A DNA stretch of 64,000 nt from Anaeromyxobacter dehalogenans 2CP-C (GTDB lineage: Bacteria > Myxococcota > Myxococcia > Myxococcales > Anaeromyxobacteraceae): assembly GCF_000013385.1 (NCBI RefSeq), contig NC_007760.1:1613001-1677000 (forward strand). The letters run 5' to 3'. Positions 33,186 to 48,170 of this stretch are shown here, one piece after another (positions within the stretch are counted from its first letter, which is position 1; each line of letters begins with the position of its first letter). The notes beneath the pieces were generated by a model that was given only the letters and a program-made list of their open reading frames with translations, had not been told where the DNA came from and made no database searches. Position numbers and translations under genes: made by a program.

Positions 33186-34706
33186 CTACGGCAGCACGCG
33201 GAGGGCCGCCGCGCCGCCGGCGGTGGCGACGTGCAGCGTGGGCGGCGACGGCATCCGGTCCACCTCGATCGCCGTCACCCGGTCGCTCGGCAGGCCGCCC
33301 CCGGCGCGGATCGCCTTCGACGTCCCGGTGGCGGGGTCCCAGATCGAGATGCCGGTCGTGTACCCGGCCACCACCACGCGCCCGTCGGGCAGGCAGGCGA
33401 TGTCGCGCACCGGCCGCTCGCCCAGGCCGAGCGCGCTCGACAGGTAGTGCGTGAAGCGGCGGCCGTCCCACGAGGCCACCGTCTCCAGCACCCCGTCCGC
33501 CGGGCCGGCGCTGGAGAACCAGACCGTGCCGTCCGGGCAGACCGCCACGCCGGTGAGCAGGACGTCGTGCCCCTCGTTCGCGACCGGGAACACCGGCATG
33601 TTGCCGGTGCCGTCGGGATAGTAGGGGTCGCCGAACGCGACCTTGAACGCGGCGCCGTTGCGGGCGACCCAGTGGAACGGATCCGCGTCCCAGGTGATGA
33701 GGCCGGCGGCCCACTTGCCGGCGTGCCACAGGTCGCCGTTCGCGTCGAGGGCGAGTCCCGCCCAGTCGCCCAGCCGCTGGTTCGCGCCGCTGCCGTCGCA
33801 GGGCGCGTCCTTGCAGACGCTGGCGTGCAGGTGATCGCCCATGTAGTCGTCGTTGAAGGAGTCGAGCCACTCCATGGGCGGATCCGGCCAGCGGAACTGG
33901 TCCGGGAACAGCAGGTCCACGCCGTGCTCGGTGCCGGCGTAGAGCGTGTGCGGGTGGGCGAAGTGGTCGTAGACCATCCGGTAGATCGACCGGTCGTGCC
34001 AGTACTTCGCGCCGTGGTTGCCGGCGACCAGGTCGAAGCGCTCGACCGACAGCGTCCCGTCGGCGTTCAGGCGGACCCGGTCGATCTTCCCGCTGTGGCG
34101 GTCGGGATCGCACCAGTCCTCGCCGTCGCCGTTGGCGCCGCAGTCCCAGCCGCCCAGGTGGATGCCGTGGTAGCCCACGAACACCTCGTCCGGCCCGCCG
34201 CCCACGATGGAGCGGATGCCCTCGGGCGCCGCCACGCCCCAGCTCACGTCGGCGTCGGCGCAGGGGGTCTCGGGGCGGACCGGGCGGTCGCGGCAGTACC
34301 GCATCCGGTTCGCGCCCATGTGCAGCCCGTCGCGCTCGTCGAAGCGCCGGAAGCGGGTCTCGCCGGGCCGCAGCAGGTAGAGCGCCGAGGGCGTCGCCAG
34401 CCAGCGGTTCTGGTTCTCGTCGGTGCTGAGCCCGATCACCGGCGTCTCCTGGATGCCGGCGCTCGCGTCGTAGGTGGCGTTCTCCACCGCCCAGGGGCCC
34501 TGGGTGCCGAACTGGAAGCGCGGCGGGGTGGTCCCGCCGCCCCCACCGCCGCCTCCTCCGCCCCCACCGCCACCGCCGCCGTCCCCTCCGCCTCCGCCGC
34601 CCCCTGGGGGCGGCGTGACCGGCGCGGGGGTGCTCCCGCCCGAGCCGCAGCCCGCGACCGCGACCACCGCCGCCAGCGCCACCCACGCGCCGCCTCGTCC
34701 GAGCAT
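33186..34706 (-). CDS. Exported lipoprotein with polyglycine linker and propeller-like repeats
   Basis: A 506-residue secreted lipoprotein of unknown function. ATG 34706 has GGAGGGG upstream. The signal WVALAAVVAVAGCGSG ends in a lipobox, then a Thr/Pro stretch and a linker of about 25 glycines interrupted by one Asp (DNA 34535-34610). The globular part has repeated short units such as IGLSTDENQNRWLATPSALY, LALDANGDLWHAGKWAAGL, VAVCPDGTVWFSSAG and IACLPDGRVVVAGYTTG, the pattern of two-component-regulator-type beta propellers, and six or more Cys that may form disulphides. The sequence resembles surface or periplasmic sensors without the signalling domain. Oriented against the DsbA-type gene, 21 bases from its stop. 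Confidence 0.7.
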   Translation of the reverse strand: MLGRGGAWVALAAVVAVAGCGSGGSTPAPVTPPPGGGGGGGDGGGGGGGGGGGGGGGGTTPPRFQFGTQGPWAVENATYDASAGIQETPVIGLSTDENQNRWLATPSALYLLRPGETRFRRFDERDGLHMGANRMRYCRDRPVRPETPCADADVSWGVAAPEGIRSIVGGGPDEVFVGYHGIHLGGWDCGANGDGEDWCDPDRHSGKIDRVRLNADGTLSVERFDLVAGNHGAKYWHDRSIYRMVYDHFAHPHTLYAGTEHGVDLLFPDQFRWPDPPMEWLDSFNDDYMGDHLHASVCKDAPCDGSGANQRLGDWAGLALDANGDLWHAGKWAAGLITWDADPFHWVARNGAAFKVAFGDPYYPDGTGNMPVFPVANEGHDVLLTGVAVCPDGTVWFSSAGPADGVLETVASWDGRRFTHYLSSALGLGERPVRDIACLPDGRVVVAGYTTGISIWDPATGTSKAIRAGGGLPSDRVTAIEVDRMPSPPTLHVATAGGAAALRVLP

Positions 34707-34998
34707 CTCCCCTCCGTCGTCGAATGCGCGGCCCGTGCGCCGTGCAGGAACGGCGGCCCGCTGTGCGAGCGCCGGGCCAGCGTCCGCCGCGCGCCGTCGC
34801 GGCGGAATGGCGGCGGCAGGTGGGGGGCGGTGGGTGATCGGTGGAACGCGCGTTCCACGACAGGTGAACGCGCCGCGCAGCGCCGGCCGTCCTGCGGCCG
34901 CGCTCCGGAGCGATCGGCCGCCCGGCCCGGTGCCCCCCGCGGGCCCGGTTCCAGCCGGCGGCCCGGCTGGGCTACGCTGACCGTACGAGGAGCCCGAC

Positions 34999-36021
34999 AT
35001 GCCGGCCACCCGCGAACCCGCCACCCTGAACCTGCCCCCGCGCGTGCCGCTCGCCCGGCTGCCCACGCCCATCGAGCCGTCGCCGCGGCTCGGGGCCGCG
35101 CTCGGGCTCGACCTCCTCTACAAGCGCGACGACCTCACCGGCCTCGAGCTGTCCGGCAACAAGGCGCGGAAGCTGGAGTACCTGCTCGCCGAGGCCGAGG
35201 CGGCGGGGGCGGACACGGTGGTCACCTGCGGCGGCGTGCAGTCCAACCACTGCCGCGCCACGGCGTTCGCGGCCGCGAAGCGCGGGCTGCGCGCGGTGCT
35301 CCTGCTGCGCGTGCCGGACCCGGCGCGGCCGCCCGCGCCCGAGGCGAACGTGCTGCTCGATCTCCTGGCCGGCGCGGAGCTCCGCTGGGTCTCGCACGAC
35401 GAGTACCGGCGCCGCGCCGAGCGCATGGACGCGGTGGCCTCGGAGCTGCGCGCGGCCGGGCGGCGGGCCTACGTGATCCCGGAGGGCGGCTCGTCGCCGC
35501 TGGGGAGCCTGGGCTACCTGCTGGCCGTGGCGGAGCTGCGGCGGCAGCTCCCGGAGGCGTGGCGGAGCGGGCCGCTGACGCTCGCCTACGCCGCGGGCTC
35601 GGGCGGCACCGGCGCCGGGCTCGAGCTCGGGGTGCGCGCGCTGGGGTGGAAGGACGCGCGACCGGTGGGCTTCGCGGTGTGCAACGACGCGGCGTACTTC
35701 CGCGCGACGATCGCGGCGCTGTGCGCCGACGCGCGCCGGCGGTGGCCGGCGCTGCCCGAGGTGCCCGCGGACGAGATCCGGATCGACGACGGGTTCATCG
35801 GCCCGGGCTACGCCCAGGCGACGCCGGAGGGGCTGGAGATCATCCGCCGCGCGGCGCGCGAGGACGGGGTGCTCCTCGATCCGGTCTACACCGGAAAGGC
35901 GATGCTCGGTCTGGCCGCGCGGGCGCGCGAGCCGGGTGGCCTGCCCGCGCCGCGCGTCGTGTTCTTCCACACCGGCGGCGCGTTCGGCCTCTTCCCGTTC
36001 GCGAGCGCGCTGACCGGCTGA
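34999..36021 (+). CDS. D-cysteine desulfhydrase / ACC deaminase family PLP enzyme
   Basis: A 340-residue pyridoxal-phosphate enzyme. The PLP lysine is in LELSGNKARKLEYLLAEAEA near residue 51; TCGGVQSNHCRATAFAAAK follows, and the phosphate-binding loop is AAGSGGTGAGLELG near 197. The ending FHTGGAFGLFPF is typical. D-cysteine desulfhydrase breaks D-cysteine to pyruvate, H2S and ammonia, while ACC deaminase opens aminocyclopropane carboxylate; the two cannot be separated safely by eye, but desulfhydrase is more common outside plant-associated bacteria. ATG 34999 follows a GAGGAG site, with a -10-like TACGCT at 34974-34979. Confidence 0.85.
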   Translation: MPATREPATLNLPPRVPLARLPTPIEPSPRLGAALGLDLLYKRDDLTGLELSGNKARKLEYLLAEAEAAGADTVVTCGGVQSNHCRATAFAAAKRGLRAVLLLRVPDPARPPAPEANVLLDLLAGAELRWVSHDEYRRRAERMDAVASELRAAGRRAYVIPEGGSSPLGSLGYLLAVAELRRQLPEAWRSGPLTLAYAAGSGGTGAGLELGVRALGWKDARPVGFAVCNDAAYFRATIAALCADARRRWPALPEVPADEIRIDDGFIGPGYAQATPEGLEIIRRAAREDGVLLDPVYTGKAMLGLAARAREPGGLPAPRVVFFHTGGAFGLFPFASALTG

Positions 36022-36138
36022 GCCGCGCCCCTCGCGACGGTCCCGCGCGGCGGGGATGGCGCGACCGGCCCCCCGGCGGTATGCAGCCAGGAGGCCGGTC
36101 ACTCGCCGTGGTTCCGCGATGCGGAAGGGGGGCGTGCG

Positions 36139-36528
36139 ATGCCGAGGGTCAAGCAGATCTCCGCGTGGGTGACGGATCGCCCGGGGGTGATGGGCGAGGT
36201 GGCCGACGCGCTGGGCCGGAAGGGCGTGAGCATCCGCGCCTTCATGGCGAGCGTGCTGGACGGGCGCGGCTTCCTCCGGATGGTGGTGGACAAGCCGGCC
36301 GCGGCGCGGCGGGCGCTGACGGCGCACGGCTGGGAGATCACCGAGGACGAGGTCGTCGAGGTGACGCTGCCGGACCGGCCGGGCGCGCTCGGCGAGGTCG
36401 CGGACCGGCTGGGCGCGAAGGGCATCAACGTCCAGTACGCCTACGTCGGGACCGCGGGCAGCGCGAAGCAGGTGAACCTCTACCTCGCCGTGGCCGACGT
36501 CGCGGCCGCGCTGCGGGCGCTCCGGTGA
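36139..36528 (+). CDS. Double ACT-domain protein
   Basis: A 129-residue protein consisting of two ACT domains: KQISAWVTDRPGVMGEVADA (residues 4-23) and EVTLPDRPGALGEVADRLGA (from ~74), each with the Gly-rich turn that binds amino acids. The end, GTAGSAKQVNLYLAV, completes the second domain. There is no catalytic part. Such proteins sense small ligands and regulate a partner enzyme or promoter. No biosynthetic enzyme of a clear pathway is next to it; the homocitrate-synthase-like gene is about 2.3 kb away. Confidence 0.82.
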   Translation: MPRVKQISAWVTDRPGVMGEVADALGRKGVSIRAFMASVLDGRGFLRMVVDKPAAARRALTAHGWEITEDEVVEVTLPDRPGALGEVADRLGAKGINVQYAYVGTAGSAKQVNLYLAVADVAAALRALR

Positions 36529-36562
36529 GCCGGCGGCCGGTGCCGCGTCGCGGCATCGGCGC

Positions 36563-36568
36563 TAGGTT
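36563..36568 (+). promoter_or_regulatory. -10-like hexamer TAGGTT before the patatin gene
   Basis: TAGGTT ends only six bases before the GTG start with no Shine-Dalgarno sequence, so a transcript from here would be leaderless. No clear -35. Confidence 0.3.
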
Positions 36569-36574
36569 TCGATC

Positions 36575-37777
36575 GTGGGTCACACCGGTCTCGTCCTGAC
36601 GGGCGGCGGCGCCCGGGCGGCGTACCAGGTCGGCGCCCTCCGCGCGCTCGCGGACATCGCCGGGCCGGGGCCGATCCCCTTCGGTGTGCTGGCCGGGATC
36701 AGCGCCGGCGCCATCAACGGCGCGGTGCTGGGTTGCGGCGCGGCCGACTTCGCGGCGGCGGCCGAGCGGCTCCAGGCCACCTGGGCCTCGCTCACGCCGG
36801 ATCGCGTGTTCCGCACCGGCGCGCTGGCGCTGGCCGGGGTGGGCGGCCGGTGGATCCGCGATCTCTCCGCGGGCGGGCTCGTCGGCAAGACCGGCATCAA
36901 CTACCTGCTCGACCCCTCGCCGCTGCGCGCGCTGCTCGCCGGCGCGCTGCCGATGGGCCGGCTGCGGCGCCACCTGCGCACCGGCCGGCTGCGCGCGGTG
37001 GCGCTCTCGGCCACGAACTACCACACCGGCGCGGGCGTGACGTTCTTCGAGGGCGCGCCGGACATCGAGCCGTGGATCCGCTCGACGCGCGTCGGCGTGC
37101 GGGCGCGGCTCACGCTCGACCACGTGATGGCCTCGGCCGCCATCCCGGTCTTCTTCCCGCCGGTGCGGATCGAGCGGACGTTCTACGGGGACGGCTGCGT
37201 CCGCATGATCTGCCCGCTCAGCCCGGCCATCCACCTCGGGGCGGAGCGGATCGTGGCCATCAGCGTGCGCCACCTGCGCAGCGCGGCGGAGACCGCGCGG
37301 GACGAGGTGCGCGCCACGGACGACGCGCTGCCGGTCTCGGAGATCGCGGGCGTGCTGCTGAACGCGGTCTTCCTCGACTCGCTCGACTCGGACGTGGAGC
37401 GGCTCGAGCGCATCAACCGGACGCTGGCGCTCATCCCCCGGGAGCGGCTCGGCCGCGGCGAGCTGGAGCTGCGCGAGGTGCCGGTGCTCGTGCTCCGTCC
37501 GTCGCTCGACCTCGGGAAGCTCGCCGCCGACGAGTACGGCCGCTTCCCGCGCATGCTCCGGTACCTGCTGAAGGGCATCGGCGCCACCGGCCACGCCGGC
37601 GAGGACCTGCTCAGCTACCTGGCGTTCGAGCCGGTGTACGTGCACCGGGTGATGGACCTCGGCTACGCGGACACCATGGCGCGCCGCGCCGAGGTGGAGG
37701 CGTTCCTGTCGCCCGGCGAGCGCGGCGATCGGCGAGAGCGGAGCGGCCGCGCCGCGGGCGGGCTACGCGCGCGGTGA
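36575..37777 (+). CDS. Patatin-like phospholipase
   Basis: A 400-residue lipid acyl hydrolase. The oxyanion loop GGGARAAYQVGALRAL begins at residue ~9, the nucleophile serine is in GISAGAINGAVLG near 45, and the partner Asp in FYGDGCVR near 207 (DG-C instead of DG-G). These make the Ser-Asp dyad of patatins. A C-terminal helical region after 250 has RINRTLALIPRERLGRGELE. No signal peptide, so it acts in the cytoplasm or at the inner membrane. The stop region overlaps the convergent DMT transporter gene by 15 bases. GTG start at 36575. Confidence 0.88.
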   Translation: MGHTGLVLTGGGARAAYQVGALRALADIAGPGPIPFGVLAGISAGAINGAVLGCGAADFAAAAERLQATWASLTPDRVFRTGALALAGVGGRWIRDLSAGGLVGKTGINYLLDPSPLRALLAGALPMGRLRRHLRTGRLRAVALSATNYHTGAGVTFFEGAPDIEPWIRSTRVGVRARLTLDHVMASAAIPVFFPPVRIERTFYGDGCVRMICPLSPAIHLGAERIVAISVRHLRSAAETARDEVRATDDALPVSEIAGVLLNAVFLDSLDSDVERLERINRTLALIPRERLGRGELELREVPVLVLRPSLDLGKLAADEYGRFPRMLRYLLKGIGATGHAGEDLLSYLAFEPVYVHRVMDLGYADTMARRAEVEAFLSPGERGDRRERSGRAAGGLRAR

Positions 37778-38611
37778 GCCGGCCCGCAGCCTGGGCGCGA
37801 GCAGCGCCGGGGCCAGCGTGCGCCAGGCGGTCGCGGCCAGCACCACCGCGCCGCCCGCCAGCGCCCACGGGCCGGGCCGCTCGCCGGCGAGCAGGAACGT
37901 CCAGATCGGGTTGAGCACCGGCTCGAGCAGCACCAGCAGCGACGCCTCCAGCGCCGGGACCTTCTCCAGCCCGCGCGCGAAGCACAGGTAGGCGAGCCCG
38001 AGCTGGAAGACGCCCAGGTACGCGACCAGCGCCAGGTCGAGCGGGCGCGGCGCCGGGCCGGTGGGCCAGAGCGGCAGCGCCACCGCGGCCGCGAGCAGGT
38101 TGCCCCACACCAGCGCGGGCGCGCCGGCCGCGTTCAGCCGGCGCAGGCCGAGGATGCAGAGCGCGAACGCCACGCCCGACCCGAGCGCCACCACGTTCCC
38201 GGTCAGCTGGCCCGGCGTCAGCTCGTCGAGGAAGAACAGCGCCAGGCCGGCGCCGAAGACCGGCACCGCGAGCAGCTCGCTGCGGGCGGGCCGCTCGCCG
38301 AGCAGCGCGGGCGAGAGCAGCAGCACCCACAGCGGCGCGGTGTCCTGGATGAAGATCGCGTTCGCGGAGGTGGTGAGCTTGTTCGCGAGCGCGAACAGGA
38401 CGACGGTCGCCGCGTAGGCCACCGAGACGAGCAGCACGCCGCGCGAGGGGCGGCGGCGCGCCTGGGGGACGGCGACCAGGAGGAACACGCCCGCCACCAG
38501 CGAGCGGCCGCCGGCGATCTGCCAGCCGGACAGGTCGCACAGCTTCATGGCGGCGCCGGCCGTGGACCAGAGCCCGGCGGCGGCGAGGAGCAGGAGGCGG
38601 CTGCGCAGCAT
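37763..38611 (-). CDS. DMT-superfamily (EamA) transporter
   Basis: A 282-residue membrane protein with ten helices in two EamA repeats. It starts at ATG 38611 (LRSRLLLLAAAGLWSTAGAA) with the second repeat from AAGAPALVWGNLLAAAVAL. Conserved points include AIFIQDTAPLWVLLLSPALLG and LEPVLNPIWTFLLAGERPG, which is a family hallmark. It exports or imports metabolites, often amino acids or nucleotides; the substrate is unknown. Its 3' end overlaps that of the patatin gene on the other strand. Confidence 0.85.
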   Translation of the reverse strand: MLRSRLLLLAAAGLWSTAGAAMKLCDLSGWQIAGGRSLVAGVFLLVAVPQARRRPSRGVLLVSVAYAATVVLFALANKLTTSANAIFIQDTAPLWVLLLSPALLGERPARSELLAVPVFGAGLALFFLDELTPGQLTGNVVALGSGVAFALCILGLRRLNAAGAPALVWGNLLAAAVALPLWPTGPAPRPLDLALVAYLGVFQLGLAYLCFARGLEKVPALEASLLVLLEPVLNPIWTFLLAGERPGPWALAGGAVVLAATAWRTLAPALLAPRLRAGSPRA

Positions 38612-38769
38612 GGGGCGGCGCAGTCTAGACGACCGCGCAGGATTCGTGAACGGTCGCCGAGCCGATCCGGTCGCAGCCCCGCGCGCGGCAACGCCGCGCC
38701 CGCGGGGACCTCGCGCGAGCCCGCGGAAGCGGGCGCGCGAGGTCACGGGACCCGCGCAGCAGGGTGGGG

Positions 38770-38794
38770 CCCCGCGGAGCTCCGCTCCGTGGGG
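38770..38794 (-). terminator. Hairpin terminator after the homocitrate-synthase-like gene
   Basis: CCCCGCGGAGC (38770-38780) and GCTCCGTGGGG (38784-38794) form an 11-bp stem with one G-T pair and a 3-base loop, 16 bases past the stop of the minus-strand gene. It is probably a factor-assisted or intrinsic terminator for that operon; a T run is missing. Confidence 0.5.
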
Positions 38795-38809
38795 CGGGGC
38801 GCAGCCCCG

Positions 38810-44594
<5,785 letters not shown>

Positions 44595-44784
44595 GCCCTC
44601 CCAACAAACCACGGATGTGCGGCCATGTCGACGCGCGCCGGAGGCCGCACCCTGGGTGATGCGCGCCGCGCCGCGCACCCGCGTCGCGCCCCTCGGCGCG
44701 ACCCCACGGGTGCCGGAATCCGTCCGGGCGGGCGGCGTTCCGTCCGCTTACGCTTTGCCCCACGTCGCGACGACGGGAGGCGGC

Positions 44785-45771
44785 ATGGACATCGGGATGG
44801 TGGGCCTGGGGCGGATGGGCGGCCGGATGGCGCGCAGGCTGCTCCGCGGAGGTCACCGGGTGGTCGGGTTCGACCCGGATGCGCACGCGGTGGCGGAGCT
44901 GGCGGCCGACGGAGGGGCGGGGGCCGCGTCGCTGGACGCGCTGGTGGCGGCGCTGGCCCCGCCGCGCGCGGTCTGGCTGATGGTGCCGGCGGGCGCGCCC
45001 ACCGAGCAGGCGATCGCGTCGCTGGCGGAGCGGCTCGGGTCCGGGGACGTCGTGGTGGACGGGGGGAACTCCTGGTTCAAGGACGACGTGCGGCGGGCCG
45101 AGCTGCTGCGGGCGCGGGGCGTGCGGTTCCTCGACGCCGGGACGAGCGGCGGGGTGGCCGGGCTGGAGCGCGGCTACTGCCTGATGGTCGGCGGGGATCG
45201 CGAGGCGTTCGACCGGCTCGAGCCGGTGCTCCGGACGCTCGCGCCCGGCCGCGCCTCGGCGCCGCCCACGCCCGGACGCACCGCCGGCGGGACCGCCGAG
45301 GAGGGCTACCTGTACTGCGGCCCGGCCGGCGCCGGCCACTTCGTGAAGATGATCCACAACGGCGTGGAGTACGGGCTCATGCAGGCGTACGCGGAGGGCT
45401 TCGACCTGCTGCGCGGCGCCGCCGGGGAGGGGATGCCCGAGGCGATCCGCTACCGGCTCGACCTCGCCGAGGTGGCCGAGCTGTGGCGGCGCGGGAGCGT
45501 GGTGACGTCTTGGCTGCTGGACCTCTCCGCCGCGGCCCTGGCGCGCGACCCCGGGCTGGACGCGTTCGAGGGCGCGGTGGCCGACTCGGGCGAGGGGCGC
45601 TGGACGATCCAGGCGGCGGTGGAGGAGGGCGTGGCGGCCCCGGCGCTCTCCGCGGCGCTGTTCGCGCGGTTCCGCTCGCGCCGGGCGCACACGTTCGGCG
45701 AGAAGCTGCTGAGCGCGATGCGCCGCGGGTTCGGCGGGCACCACGAGGCGGTGAAGGGAGGCTCGCGGTGA
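44785..45771 (+). CDS. gnd: 6-phosphogluconate dehydrogenase (decarboxylating), short type
   Basis: A 328-residue enzyme that oxidises 6-phosphogluconate to ribulose-5-phosphate, CO2 and NAD(P)H. ATG 44785 follows GGGAGGCGGC. The nucleotide loop is GMVGLGRMGGRMARRLL, then VDGGNSWFKDD, LDAGTSGGVAGLERGYCLMV and the catalytic-site FVKMIHNGVEYGLMQAYAEG. It belongs to the shorter (~300-330) GndA-like group that often uses NAD+. First gene of a gnd-zwf-pgl operon, overlapping zwf by four bases (GTGA). Confidence 0.93.
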   Translation: MDIGMVGLGRMGGRMARRLLRGGHRVVGFDPDAHAVAELAADGGAGAASLDALVAALAPPRAVWLMVPAGAPTEQAIASLAERLGSGDVVVDGGNSWFKDDVRRAELLRARGVRFLDAGTSGGVAGLERGYCLMVGGDREAFDRLEPVLRTLAPGRASAPPTPGRTAGGTAEEGYLYCGPAGAGHFVKMIHNGVEYGLMQAYAEGFDLLRGAAGEGMPEAIRYRLDLAEVAELWRRGSVVTSWLLDLSAAALARDPGLDAFEGAVADSGEGRWTIQAAVEEGVAAPALSAALFARFRSRRAHTFGEKLLSAMRRGFGGHHEAVKGGSR

Positions 45772-47279
45772 CCGCGCCCCCCGCCAGCGACCGCCCCGGC
45801 GACCCCTGCGCGTTCGTGATCTTCGGCGCGATGGGAGACCTCGCCCGCCGCAAGCTCTTGCCGTCGCTGTACAACCTGCGCCTGAACGGCCTGCTGCCGC
45901 GCGAGTTCGCCATCGTGGGCGTGTCGCGCCGGGCGCTCGACGACGCGGCCTACCGCGACGCCGTCACCGGCGCGCTCCGCACCTTCGCGACGCGCCCGGT
46001 GGACGACGCGATCTGGTCGGAGTACGCGCAGCGCGTCCACCACGTGCAGGGGGACTTCGAGGACCCGGGCACGTACGAGCGGATCGCCGGCGCGCTCGCG
46101 CACGCCGCGCAGAAGCACGGGACCTCGGGCAACGCGCTGTTCTACCTGGCCACGCCGCCCGGCGAGTTCTGCCACATCGTGCGCGGGCTGGGCGCGGCGG
46201 GGCTGCTCGGCGAGAGCGCGGGCTGGCGGCGGGTGGTGATCGAGAAGCCGTTCGGCCGCGACCTGGACTCGGCGGTGGCGCTGAACCGCGAGCTCGCCTC
46301 GGTGGTGCGCGAGGAGCAGATCTACCGGATCGACCACTACCTCGGGAAGGAGACCGTCCAGAACCTGATGGTGTTCCGGTTCGCGAACGGGATCTTCGAG
46401 CCGATCTGGAACCGCCGCTACGTGGACCACGTGCAGGTCACGGTGGCCGAGGAGCTGGGGGTGGAGGGCCGAGGCGACTACTACGAGCAGGCCGGCGCGC
46501 TCCGCGACATCGTCCAGAACCACATCCTGCAGCTCCTCACGCTGGTGGCCATGGAGCCGCCCTCGACGCTCGCCGCCGAGGCGGTCCGCAACGAGAAGAC
46601 CAAGGTGCTGGAGTCGATCCGGCCCATGTCGCCGGAGGACGTGCTGCGGAACACGGTGCGCGGCCAGTACGGCGAGGGCTACCTGGGCGGCCAGAAGGTG
46701 CCCGGGTACCGGGCGGAGCCGAGCGTGTCGCCGGCCTCGCAGACCGAGACCTACGCCGCGCTGAAGCTCCAGGTGGAGAACTGGCGCTGGGCCGGGGTGC
46801 CGTTCTACGTGCGCGCCGGCAAGCGGCTCGCGCGGCGCGACACGCAGATCTCGATCCAGTTCCGCCGGCCGCCGCTGCTCCTGTTCCAGGAGGCCGGGGT
46901 GGAGGGCATCGAGCCGAACCGGCTCGACATCCTCATCCAGCCGGAGGAGGCCATCTGCATCTCGATGAAGGCCAAGCGCCCCGGCCCCTCGATCCAGCTC
47001 CAGCCGGTGCGGCTCGACTTCAGCTACGCCGACTTCGGGGGCCTGCCGCCCGCCACCGGGTACGAGCGGCTGCTCCACGACGCGATGATCGGCGACGCGA
47101 CGCTGTTCCACCGCGCCGACATGGTGGAGGCGAGCTGGCGGATCGCCACCCCGGTGCTCGACGTCTGGTCCACCTTGCCGGCGCGCGACTTCCCGAACTA
47201 CGCCGCGGGGAGCTGGGGCCCGGCGTCGGCGGCCGAGCTGCTCGCGCGCGACGGGCGGCGCTGGGCGGACCGGGAGTGA
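45768..47279 (+). CDS. zwf: Glucose-6-phosphate 1-dehydrogenase
   Basis: A 503-residue enzyme, the entry step of the oxidative pentose phosphate pathway. The nucleotide site FGAMGDLARRKLLPSLYNLR is near the N-terminus, the substrate motif YRIDHYLGKETVQNLMVFRF near 180-200 with the catalytic His, and WAGVPFYVRAGKRL near 340. GTG 45768 overlaps the gnd stop and its own stop overlaps the pgl start, so translation of all three is coupled. Confidence 0.96.
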   Translation: MTAPPASDRPGDPCAFVIFGAMGDLARRKLLPSLYNLRLNGLLPREFAIVGVSRRALDDAAYRDAVTGALRTFATRPVDDAIWSEYAQRVHHVQGDFEDPGTYERIAGALAHAAQKHGTSGNALFYLATPPGEFCHIVRGLGAAGLLGESAGWRRVVIEKPFGRDLDSAVALNRELASVVREEQIYRIDHYLGKETVQNLMVFRFANGIFEPIWNRRYVDHVQVTVAEELGVEGRGDYYEQAGALRDIVQNHILQLLTLVAMEPPSTLAAEAVRNEKTKVLESIRPMSPEDVLRNTVRGQYGEGYLGGQKVPGYRAEPSVSPASQTETYAALKLQVENWRWAGVPFYVRAGKRLARRDTQISIQFRRPPLLLFQEAGVEGIEPNRLDILIQPEEAICISMKAKRPGPSIQLQPVRLDFSYADFGGLPPATGYERLLHDAMIGDATLFHRADMVEASWRIATPVLDVWSTLPARDFPNYAAGSWGPASAAELLARDGRRWADRE

Positions 47280-48016
47280 GCGCGGTGGCGCGTCCGTCCG
47301 GGCCCGCGCTGGTGCGCGTCGCCGACCCGGCGGCGCTGGCGCGCGCGGCCGCCGAGGAGGTGGCGCGGCGCGCCGAGGCGGCCGTGGCGGCGCGCGGGCG
47401 CTTCGCGATCGCGCTCGCCGGCGGGAGCACGCCGCGGGCGCTGTACGGCGTCCTCGCGGACCCGGCGGCGCCCTGGCGCGCGCGGGTGCCGTGGGCGCGC
47501 ACGGAGGTGTGGTTCGGCGACGAGCGCTGCGTCCCGCCGGACCACCCGGACTCGAACTACCGGATGGCGCGCGAGGCGCTGCTCGACCGCGTCGCTCCCG
47601 CCGCCGTCCACCGCATCGAGGGCGAGCGGCCGCCGGCCGACGCGGCCGCGCGGTACGAGGCGGCGCTGCGGCAGGCCGCCGGGGCCGCCGGGGAGCCGCC
47701 GCGCCTCGACCTGGTGCTGCTCGGGCTCGGCGCCGACGGCCACACCGCGTCGCTGTTCCCGGACAGCCCGGCGCTGCGAGAGCGCGCGCGATGGGTGGCG
47801 GCGCCGTTCGTGCCCGCCGTGGGCGCCCACCGCGTCACCCTCACGCTGCCGGTGCTGGAGCGGGCGCGCGCGATCGCGTTCCTCGTGTCGGGCGCCGGCA
47901 AGCGCGCAGCGCTCGAGCGCCTCCTCGCCGCCGGGCCTCCTGCGATCCCCGCGGCGCGGGTGCGCCCGCTCGACGGCGCGCTGCTCGTGCTCGCGGACGA
48001 CGCGGCCCTGGGATAG
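47276..48016 (+). CDS. pgl: 6-phosphogluconolactonase
   Basis: A 246-residue sugar lactonase of the DevB type. AIALAGGSTPRALYGVLADP is the phosphate-binding loop, WFGDERCVPPDHPDSNYRMA the second conserved segment, and LVLLGLGADGHTASLFPDSP carries the catalytic His. It hydrolyses the lactone made by Zwf. GTG 47276 overlaps the zwf stop by four bases. Confidence 0.95.
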   Translation: MSAVARPSGPALVRVADPAALARAAAEEVARRAEAAVAARGRFAIALAGGSTPRALYGVLADPAAPWRARVPWARTEVWFGDERCVPPDHPDSNYRMAREALLDRVAPAAVHRIEGERPPADAAARYEAALRQAAGAAGEPPRLDLVLLGLGADGHTASLFPDSPALRERARWVAAPFVPAVGAHRVTLTLPVLERARAIAFLVSGAGKRAALERLLAAGPPAIPAARVRPLDGALLVLADDAALG

Positions 48017-48135
48017 CGGGCGGCGGCTCGGGCAGGGGCCCCCCGCCCCGGCGCACGCCCGCTCGCCCGCCGGGCGGGCGTCGGAGGGGCCCCGCGGCCG
48101 GTGCGTCCTCCTGGCGCAGGGTCCCCCGCAGGCGG

Positions 48136-48164
48136 TTGGAGGGCCAACCGACCGGACATAGGAT
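48136..48164 (+). promoter_or_regulatory. Sigma70-like promoter before the trehalose synthase gene
   Basis: TTGGAG (48136-48141) and TAGGAT (48159-48164) are separated by 17 bases, the ideal spacing. The ATG is only six bases after the -10 element, so transcription would begin at about the start codon. This suggests that the gene can be expressed apart from gnd-zwf-pgl, whose last stop is 120 bases upstream. Confidence 0.45.
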
Positions 48165-48170
48165 GCTCCG

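Noticed and set aside
34535-34610. Repetitive CCGCC/CCACC tract looking like a short tandem array
   Set aside because: It lies inside the lipoprotein gene and encodes the polyglycine linker; there is no spacer structure, so it is not a CRISPR or regulatory array.
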